Source: Elusimicrobiota bacterium (lineage in GTDB: Bacteria; Elusimicrobiota; UBA5214; JBBAAG01). Taken from it: a DNA stretch of 21,527 nt. The stretch covers positions 1 to 21,527 of the forward strand of contig JBBAAG010000055.1 in NCBI GenBank assembly GCA_041658405.1, given 5' to 3'. Shown here piece by piece: positions 16,191-21,527 of the stretch. The notes below the pieces were generated by a model. It was not told where the DNA came from. It searched no databases and worked only from the letters and a program-made list of their open reading frames with translations. Both the position numbers and the translations under genes were made by a program. The stretch's first letter is position 1. Each line of letters begins with the position of its first letter.

Positions 16191-16722
16191 CGTCTAACGG
16201 TAAAAATCTATAACCTCGTCGGTAAATAAATTCCCTGTATACAGAAAAAGAAATTTGTGTGTGTATCATTATGTATGGTGATGTATAGTTCTGTGCTAAA
16301 AGTGGCAAGATTTTGGCAAGAATTTATAGTGTTTTGTCGTCTAAATATACCCCAAACTATAAAAAATGATAGTTTACGAGTTGAAATGGTATTGTAGCTG
16401 TGTCAAGGATCTCAAGCGGTGTATAAATGTCAACCCACGGGGCGTATATTATTAAAAAAGGAAGATTAGAAAAAAACTATTGTCAACGGATCACGGATAT
16501 ATTCAACAAAGCCAAGGATAAAGAAGGTGTTCAGGGGTGTTTTAGTTGTATAGGTTTTATGGTATCGTCGGAGTTAATGATTAAAAAAATGTGTCCCCGG
16601 GGTGGATAATGTGAAAAAAGCGGGCGTCGTTTGCGTCCGGAAATCAGGCACGGTACTAATAACTCCACAGTCACGGCAATCATAACAGCAACTTCTTTCT
16701 TCTAACACTCCAGAACAGAACA

Positions 16723-16754
16723 CCCCCTAACCCCCCATAGCCCCCCTTGCCCCC
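16723..16754 (-). other. G-quadruplex motif on the minus strand
   Basis: Four C runs of 5, 6, 6 and 5 bases (16723-16727, 16731-16736, 16741-16746, 16750-16754) with 3-4-base spacers. On the minus strand this reads as four runs of at least five G with short loops, a textbook strong G4. The plus strand could form an i-motif. Confidence 0.8.
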
Positions 16755-16788
16755 TGAACTAAAAGATGACAGTAGTTTAGGTTCAGGG
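16752..16788. repeat. Hairpin adjoining the G4 motif
   Basis: CCCTGAACTAAA (16752-16763) pairs with TTTAGGTTCAGGG (16776-16788) over 12 bp with one bulged G and a 12-base loop. The last C run of the G4 is part of its stem, so hairpin and quadruplex would compete. A further inverted repeat, CCAGTAA (16794-16800) with TTACTGG (16815-16821), follows at once. No T tract follows, so it is not a typical terminator. Confidence 0.6.
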
Positions 16789-16979
16789 CGGGACCAGTAA
16801 TAGCAGTGGTAATGTTACTGGCGTCGGATTTGTACTGGTATTGGCACTGGGTATAAAGTTAAGAATAAGGAACAGTACTGGAAACGGTATTGTGCTGGGG
16901 CGATAAAGCCTGAGCGGAATCGGATTGGTAGTTTAATTGTGGAGTTGAAGGGAAGAAGGATAGAAAGCCCTGAAATTAT

Positions 16980-17480
16980 AGGATTGAATGAAGTGAAAAT
17001 TGAGGTTTAGAGGAGAAACGCAAGACAAAGTGTGGCAGAAAAGTATAAGAAAATATCGGCGTAGAATATTGATAAGAAGTGTGGTAGCGTGTCGGTGTGG
17101 ATAAAGAGAGCTGGGCGGATGTATATGTTAGTATGTGTTGGGGATAGACGTGAAACAAATGGGTTAGGCGGTGTGGTTGTTGAGTGTTTGTGTTTGTTTT
17201 TAGAGACGATGAAAGTAGGGTAAGAGTTTGGTAGGTTCCGGTGGTAGAAGTGTGAAGGGTAGTAGAGTTTGATAGTGTAGAAGGATCGGGGAAGTGGCTG
17301 TATCTTGGTAAAAGGATAGGAAAACAAATCCAAGATGATTCAAGGTGGGTATGGTTGGTACAGTGAAGGTCAGGGTGGATTGGACTGGCACGCTAACCAA
17401 ATCAAGCCAAAACAATGCCACAGTTGATTCTAGAGGTAGTGTGTAATAGTTGAACAGAGGATAGCGTCGGAGTATTAAAT
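16980..17480. other. Extremely G-over-C skewed, GT-rich non-coding stretch
   Basis: The plus strand here is almost free of C. In 17161-17280 I count 49 G, 42 T, 25 A and 4 C. The minus-strand open frames it contains encode only Ser/Thr/Pro/Leu/Phe/Tyr-rich products, as expected from the skew. A single 7-bp inverted repeat (ATCTTGG 17302-17308 / CCAAGAT 17330-17336) is visible. The skew fades by about 17400-17480. Origin and function unknown. Confidence 0.6.
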
Positions 17481-17502
17481 ATTGGGGTAGTTAATGAGTG
17501 TC

Positions 17503-17531
17503 TTGATAATTGCTGAGAGAAATCATATAAT
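17503..17531 (+). promoter_or_regulatory. Sigma-70 promoter of the nuclease gene
   Basis: TTGATA (17503-17508), exactly 17 bases, TATAAT (17526-17531). The expected start is near 17538, giving a leader of about 50 bases to the nuclease ATG. Confidence 0.75.
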
Positions 17532-17589
17532 CAGTGGTATCAAATCAGGGAACTTGCTGTATGACTCCCTAATAAAATGAGGAGGTCGC

Positions 17590-18492
17590 ATGAGTTACAG
17601 AGAACAACAACGGACAAAAGCTGTTAAGACCCGGGATTCAGTATTTAAGGATTCGGGGCAGGGCGTTTTTAAAGGTAAAGCCCGGGATTTTGTTTTAAGG
17701 GAACCGGAATCTAATCTTTGGGAAGGCATACGGCAGGATGTAAAAGAGTATTTCAAGACGAACAAGATACCTTTCTGGCCTGGTAATTTTAATGAACCAT
17801 CGGGACACTTGCTTTCGTCACAAGTCGCGTGTTTGAATCACTTATTTTTTATGCGTCAGAGAAAAGATGTAGCAACCGAAGTATTGAAAGCTCTTGATAA
17901 AAATATTTTGTGTGCGCGCACTGTAGACACGGGCTATGTAGAGTTTGAATTTATCGGTGAGAAAAACTACTTGAAAGAAAAATCCTGGACACCTGGAGCA
18001 AATTGTACGTCAATTGATGCTGTTATGATCGGGCAGCGTTTTGATAATACGAAAGTGATGTTTTTTATTGAATGGAAATATACAGAGAAATACCCGGTGG
18101 AAAATAAATATATAAAGGAACGGTATCAGATATACGACAAACTGATTCAAGCCGAAGATTCACCGTTTAAACAGGTGGAAGCAGAGGGTTTGTATTATGA
18201 ACCGTTTTATCAGATGATGCGACAGACCTTACTGGCAGGGTTGATGACAAAGAACAGAGACCATAAATGTTCTGATTATCGGCATGTGCATGTTATACCG
18301 ACTGAGAACAAAGATTTATTGGAGACAGTCACAAGTCCGAAACTGAAAGGCAAAAATATTACAGAGGCGTGGAGAGCGATACTTAGAACACCGGATAGAT
18401 ATATAACGGTATCACCTGAAGAGTTTATGGAACCAGTAAATAAATGCCGGGACTGTAAATCGGTGCTATCGTATCTAAAGAAACGGTATTAA
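17590..18492 (+). CDS. Orphan PD-(D/E)XK nuclease, PGN_0703-like putative restriction endonuclease
   Basis: 300-residue protein resembling the PGN_0703/REase-ARP family of putative restriction endonucleases. The conserved HLLSSQVACLNHLF block lies at 73-86. The catalytic core is D143 (GANCTSIDAVM) followed by E161-W-K163 (FFIEWKYTE), the D...ExK arrangement of PD-(D/E)XK nucleases; E119 may complete the site. A strong AGGAGG ribosome site (17580-17585) sits only 4 bases from the ATG, a short spacing. It has its own consensus promoter. No methyltransferase, specificity subunit or other defence gene is adjacent, so it is solitary: either a modification-dependent nuclease or one with an undefined partner. 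The flanking DNA has unusual composition and a tRNA scar lies 1.4 kb upstream, which suggests horizontal arrival. DNA cleavage activity is inferred from motifs. Confidence 0.8.
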   Translation: MSYREQQRTKAVKTRDSVFKDSGQGVFKGKARDFVLREPESNLWEGIRQDVKEYFKTNKIPFWPGNFNEPSGHLLSSQVACLNHLFFMRQRKDVATEVLKALDKNILCARTVDTGYVEFEFIGEKNYLKEKSWTPGANCTSIDAVMIGQRFDNTKVMFFIEWKYTEKYPVENKYIKERYQIYDKLIQAEDSPFKQVEAEGLYYEPFYQMMRQTLLAGLMTKNRDHKCSDYRHVHVIPTENKDLLETVTSPKLKGKNITEAWRAILRTPDRYITVSPEEFMEPVNKCRDCKSVLSYLKKRY

Positions 18493-18730
18493 AGTTAACA
18501 CTGGTATCAATGCCTTTTGGTTACTATGTCAAAAGAGCGAGTGTAAGAAAATGTGGGTATGGTAAAAGAGGCATGACTATAGGGCGTTTATTGTCGTGAA
18601 AGTGGTTGTATGGTGTGGTGAAAAAGTAATAAGAAGCGGGTAGTTTTCGGACAGATTTTAGTGTTTTTAAGGTTGAAATAAATAGTGTGATGGTTAAACA
18701 CGAGGGTCAAAAAACAACATCGAAATGTTA

Positions 18731-18736
18731 TATAAT
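18731..18736 (+). promoter_or_regulatory. TATAAT -10 box immediately before the CsgG/PEGA gene
   Basis: A perfect -10 hexamer ends 9 bases before the ATG at 18746. The expected start (about 18743) would leave essentially no leader, and there is no ribosome site. The -35 region (around 18708-18713) is poor. A leaderless transcript is the simplest reading. Confidence 0.4.
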
Positions 18737-18745
18737 GTTTTAGTC

Positions 18746-20632
18746 ATGAATAAAAGAATCAGTTTTCTGCCATTAGTCTTATTGTTTTTCACAAATGTAC
18801 TTTTGGCGGAAGAAAAGTTAAATATAGCAGTAACTGAATTTTCTGGTACAAACGTATCAGAGACAGAACCTGCATCTATTGCTGACCAAATAAGATACTC
18901 GCTAGGCAAAACTAATCTTTTTGTTGTGGTAGACCGCGGGAATATGCAAAAAATATTAAATGAACAAAATTTCCAAAACTTTAGTGGGTGTACTGACCGC
19001 GAATGTGCAGTCAAGATGGGCAGGTTATTACAAGTAAAAAAGATTATTACCGGACGGTTAAGCAAGCTCGGTACTAAGTATTTTTTAAACATAGACGTTA
19101 ACGACGTAGAAACCGCAGCAATCGACGTTTCTGAACGTATAGACACACAAAGTTTAGAAGTTATGCCTGACAAAATTGAAGAACTTTCTGCACGAATAGC
19201 GAACAAACTTCTGGGTAACAAAGCAGTCGATACTGCCAAAACTCCCGGGATAGAGGACACTGTGGGCTACGGAAGCATTAAAATCGTTAGCAACCCGCCG
19301 GGTGCCGATGTTGTTATTGACGGCGAACCCATTGGGAAAACACCAATTACAGTTCCTAAAGTTCCTGCAGGGACACGGCAGGTAATTATATCCAAAGACA
19401 AGTATGTTTCACAACAGGAGAAGGTTAATGTTATCATTGGGAAAACAGAGGAAGTAAACGTAGAACTTAGCCAGCAGATGGGATTGGTGGTTGTTAAGAC
19501 CATCCCGCTCGGCGCGCAGGTGTGGTGCGACGGGGTGTATGTCGGTACGGCAACGCCGATGGGGTTGAGGATTAAAAAATTAGCGCTTGGCGAGCATACT
19601 GTCAAAGCGGAGTACGGCGTAGAATACTTTCCGCAGGAACAACGGGTTAGTGTTGTGTTTAACAGCGAAAACGAGGTGGTTCTTCAGTTGAGAGAAAAGC
19701 CCGGCGCGGTGTATGTAGAGTCTACACCAAACGGTGCGAAAGTGTATATCGATAACAAGTACTACGCGGATACCCCACGCAAAATACCAGACATCTCTGC
19801 GGGAGTTCATACAGTTAAAGTGTTGCTAAACGATTACAAAGAATACACAGAAACTACTGAAGTTAAAGGTGGAAAGACTGTATGTATCACTTCTACCCTC
19901 GAGTTTGATAAACGTACAATAGTATCTGTTAATCATGGAGAAGAAAAATCTATTGCTGGGATTTCTGTAACCTCAACACCAAAAGATGCTAAAGTATATA
20001 TCGATGACCAGTACCGTGCTACTACACCTTGCATAATAACTGATATTCCTTTAGGTATACATAATATAAGAGTTGTTAGAAACGGGTATGGTGAATTTAC
20101 AAAACCTGTGGAACTAAAGCACGGCGAGATTTTAAAGGTCGTTGCAGATCTTGGAAAAGCGACTAACGTAAATGATACAGCTGTTACATCATCAAACAAT
20201 GAAAATAAAGCGTTGAAATATGATTCTCAATATATAAAGACTAAAAGGTATGTTTATTATTGTTCTTCAGTAGGTAAGACTTTCGGCATCTTAGGTTCTC
20301 AGCCAACAACTAGAGAAGAAGCTATATATAAATATACCTTGTCTGGTCTAATTTCGGGTGTCGTATTAGGAACGTTAGCCTATTTTGCTCCTCCAGTTAA
20401 GGATGATTTTACTACATATAGTACAAAAGAAGGAAATTTTCTGATTTTGACGGTGGCTGGAGTTGTTAGTGGTTTCATTTCGGGTGTATCAGCCAAAGAG
20501 ATACAACAGACTAGCATGTTACATCTAGACAAAGAAAATGACAAAATAGACTATAGATTTCATATGCCCCAATTAGTTTTAAATATCGCAGATAATACGA
20601 TAAGTACGACATTTGTATCTTATAAATTTTAA
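18746..20632 (+). CDS. Exported CsgG-like protein with four PEGA repeats
   Basis: 628 residues from the ATG at 18746, chosen because it opens directly into a signal peptide (1-21, ending LLA); an earlier ATG at 18725 would add seven residues and overlap the -10 box. Residues 22 to about 150 resemble the CsgG-type domain (IAVTEFSG, VVDRGNMQKILNEQ, GCTDRECAVKMGRLL, ITGRLSKLG). Four PEGA domains follow, at 174-244, 245-318, 319-390 and 403-473, each opening with a beta strand and a PxGAxVxxDG-like turn. Two hydrophobic helices lie at about 530-550 and 565-583, then a soluble tail. Such proteins act in the cell envelope; the exact role is unknown. Composition is mosaic: 19501-19560 has 41 G+C of 60, while 20221-20280 has 16 of 60, so parts may have different histories. 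Confidence 0.85.
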   Translation: MNKRISFLPLVLLFFTNVLLAEEKLNIAVTEFSGTNVSETEPASIADQIRYSLGKTNLFVVVDRGNMQKILNEQNFQNFSGCTDRECAVKMGRLLQVKKIITGRLSKLGTKYFLNIDVNDVETAAIDVSERIDTQSLEVMPDKIEELSARIANKLLGNKAVDTAKTPGIEDTVGYGSIKIVSNPPGADVVIDGEPIGKTPITVPKVPAGTRQVIISKDKYVSQQEKVNVIIGKTEEVNVELSQQMGLVVVKTIPLGAQVWCDGVYVGTATPMGLRIKKLALGEHTVKAEYGVEYFPQEQRVSVVFNSENEVVLQLREKPGAVYVESTPNGAKVYIDNKYYADTPRKIPDISAGVHTVKVLLNDYKEYTETTEVKGGKTVCITSTLEFDKRTIVSVNHGEEKSIAGISVTSTPKDAKVYIDDQYRATTPCIITDIPLGIHNIRVVRNGYGEFTKPVELKHGEILKVVADLGKATNVNDTAVTSSNNENKALKYDSQYIKTKRYVYYCSSVGKTFGILGSQPTTREEAIYKYTLSGLISGVVLGTLAYFAPPVKDDFTTYSTKEGNFLILTVAGVVSGFISGVSAKEIQQTSMLHLDKENDKIDYRFHMPQLVLNIADNTISTTFVSYKF

Positions 20633-20665
20633 TCATGGTAAATAAAGTGGTTAATTACAGACGAT

Positions 20666-20694
20666 CATAAAAGACAGGTCGTGGAGCTTTTATG
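20666..20694. repeat. Intergenic hairpin between the PEGA and lipoprotein genes
   Basis: CATAAAAG (20666-20673) pairs with CTTTTATG (20687-20694) around a 13-base loop. No T tract follows, so it may be an RNA-processing or attenuating stem rather than a terminator. Confidence 0.35.
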
Positions 20695-20733
20695 CAGAAC
20701 ATTGAAAACTATAAAATCTGGAGGTAAATAACA

Positions 20734-21456
20734 ATGATTAGAAAAGTTTATGGCCAGTTAATTTATTTTATACTTTTAGTAGTCGTTACTGGTTGTGGTG
20801 TTAAGTATCATTTTAATGAAGCAGAAAAGTTAAAGAATGAGAATAAATATCAAGAATCAATCGTAGAATATAAGAAAATTATTGAAAAATACTCCGCCAG
20901 TGAATTTAGTAGTGACGCACAGCTTACCATAGCAAATATTTATTTATATAAAATTAAAAATTATCCACAATCCAAAGTTGAATATCAACTGTTTTTAACA
21001 AAATATCCTGCGGACACTAGATTAGACAAAGTTAAAAATGAAATAAATAAGATAGACGAAATTACCAATTCATTAATTCTTGCACAAGAATATTTGCAAA
21101 AAGGAGAAATAGATTCTTCAATTGATAGTTTCGAAAAAGTATTGAAAATAGATTCCGATTGTCAGCAGGCAAAGCAAGGATTAGAGCAAGCAAAGCAGGA
21201 AGAAATAATTGAAGTAAAAGCTGGCAATGTTGTTTTGTGTGAAAGTTGCAAAAGAGTTTTAAAGGAAGATACTAAAACTTCTAAAGTGAAACGGAAAGAT
21301 TCAATATTTTACAAAGTTCAAGAAATTAGTCAGGGAACATGTTCTTCTTGTCGCGATGCTGCAAGAAAACGGATAGAAGAAGAAATAATAAATGTTTATG
21401 ACCGGAGTTTTTCAGCGAGTTTGACCTCACTCAGACAATATAGCAACTTCTTTTAA
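20734..21456 (+). CDS. TPR lipoprotein with a C-terminal zinc-knuckle-like motif
   Basis: 240-residue lipoprotein. The signal sequence ends in the lipobox VTGC, placing the lipidated cysteine at C21. Residues about 25-150 form helical TPR-like repeats (EAEKLKNENKYQESIVEYKKI, then a BamD/YbgF-like YPQSKVEYQLFLTKYP segment and AQEYLQKGEIDSSIDSFEKVL). The C-terminal part has C169-x2-C172 and C203-x2-C206, which could bind one zinc ion; this is unusual for an envelope TPR lipoprotein. The ribosome site TGGAGGT (20719-20725) is well placed. It follows the CsgG/PEGA gene by about 100 bases in the same direction, and both products are predicted in the envelope, so they may work together. It is AT-rich compared with genes at the left of the window. 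It could serve as an assembly or scaffold protein; no specific function is assigned. Confidence 0.82.
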   Translation: MIRKVYGQLIYFILLVVVTGCGVKYHFNEAEKLKNENKYQESIVEYKKIIEKYSASEFSSDAQLTIANIYLYKIKNYPQSKVEYQLFLTKYPADTRLDKVKNEINKIDEITNSLILAQEYLQKGEIDSSIDSFEKVLKIDSDCQQAKQGLEQAKQEEIIEVKAGNVVLCESCKRVLKEDTKTSKVKRKDSIFYKVQEISQGTCSSCRDAARKRIEEEIINVYDRSFSASLTSLRQYSNFF

Positions 21457-21490
21457 CTCTTGTAAAGCCCCTCCTTTAGACTTAAGTTTC

Positions 21491-21523
21491 CATGCGGCAT
21501 GCCGCATAACGCGTGCTGCGCGT
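21491..21523. repeat. Tandem GC-rich palindromes at the window edge
   Basis: A perfect 16-bp palindrome, ATGCGGCATGCCGCAT (21492-21507), is followed two bases later... by ACGCG-TGCTG-CGCGT (21509-21523), a 5-bp stem with a 5-base loop. They stand out against AT-rich surroundings just after the lipoprotein gene. They could be part of a dispersed palindromic repeat, a terminator-like structure or a recombination site; the window ends too soon to tell. Confidence 0.5.
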
Positions 21524-21527
21524 AAAT

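Larger units (their letters stand above)
16191..17502. other. Gene-free stretch downstream of the tRNA scar
   Basis: About 1.3 kb with no convincing protein gene. It holds short palindromes (CTGTATACAG at 16235-16244; CCCCGGGG at 16595-16602), a 7-bp hairpin (AAACTAT 16354-16360 / ATAGTTT 16369-16375), a G-quadruplex motif with adjoining hairpins, degenerate ACTGG repeats at 16815-16890 and a long G-skewed stretch. The short open frames here have no ribosome sites and low-complexity products. It may be decayed mobile DNA or an unrecognised non-coding RNA. Confidence 0.6.

Noticed and set aside
16230..16398. Open frame with a KVARFWQEF-like stretch that might be an integrase remnant
   Set aside because: Only 56 codons, no catalytic motif of a tyrosine recombinase visible, and no convincing similarity by eye.
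16427..16609. 60-codon plus-strand open frame in the gene-free stretch
   Set aside because: No ribosome site, no recognisable family, ends in a CCCCGGGG palindrome region; probably chance, though a decayed gene cannot be excluded.
16801..16890. Diversity-generating retroelement template or variable repeat, suggested by recurrent ACTGG units
   Set aside because: No reverse transcriptase in the window and the repeats are short and degenerate.
16976..17421. Several overlapping minus-strand open frames of 60-108 codons
   Set aside because: Products are Ser/Thr/Pro/Leu/Phe/Tyr-rich low-complexity sequences explained by the G skew on the plus strand; no ribosome sites.
21457..21527. Integron attC site
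   Set aside because: The GTTRRRY and RYYYAAC core sites are not present in a paired arrangement within the visible sequence.

Overview
This window looks like a piece of chromosome from an uncultivated diderm (Gram-negative-type) bacterium. The clues are a lipobox lipoprotein with a TPR body, a CsgG/PEGA-type exported protein, a GmhB-type heptose phosphatase, and a very large secreted protein ending in a T9SS/FlgD-like tail. Such tails are common in the FCB group and in candidate phyla such as Omnitrophota, Elusimicrobiota and Firestonebacteria. I cannot fix the phylum from this sequence. No rRNA, no complete tRNA and no CRISPR array was found.

Layout. 49-1290 (-): Amt ammonium transporter. 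1427-1465: intrinsic terminator closing a minus-strand sugar operon (5529 down to 1542) made of a fucose/arabinose-type isomerase, an FGGY (xylulokinase-like) kinase and a divergent class II aldolase. Together they suggest aldose to ketose to ketose phosphate to C3 and aldehyde fragments. 5530-5758: divergent regulatory region with a good minus-strand promoter and a 10-bp palindrome near its start point. 5759-12160 (+): a 2133-residue secreted GHL10-like glycosidase with many Ig-like, Fn3 and CarboxypepD-like modules and a seven-repeat FG-GAP/VCBS propeller, followed closely by a SAM methyltransferase. 12990-14446 (-): an ABC-2 exporter pair. 14529-16109 (+): an exported DA1-like peptidase with five LIM-like zinc modules, coupled to a GmhB-like phosphatase.

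From 16117 the character changes. A canonical promoter leads into only the 5' half of a tRNA gene. About 1.4 kb without convincing genes follows, holding a strong G-quadruplex motif and a stretch with extreme G-over-C skew. Then comes an orphan PD-(D/E)XK nuclease (17590-18492) with its own consensus promoter. This segment looks like a small insertion or defence islet at a tRNA scar. The right end carries a CsgG-like/PEGA protein (start 18746) and a TPR lipoprotein with a zinc-knuckle-like tail, and finishes in tandem GC-rich palindromes at the window edge.

The most interesting points are the tRNA scar/G4/skewed DNA/nuclease islet, the eukaryote-like LIM-DA1 peptidase, the altered aldolase in the sugar operon, the giant exoprotein, and two genes whose -10 boxes sit so close to the start codon that leaderless mRNAs are likely.
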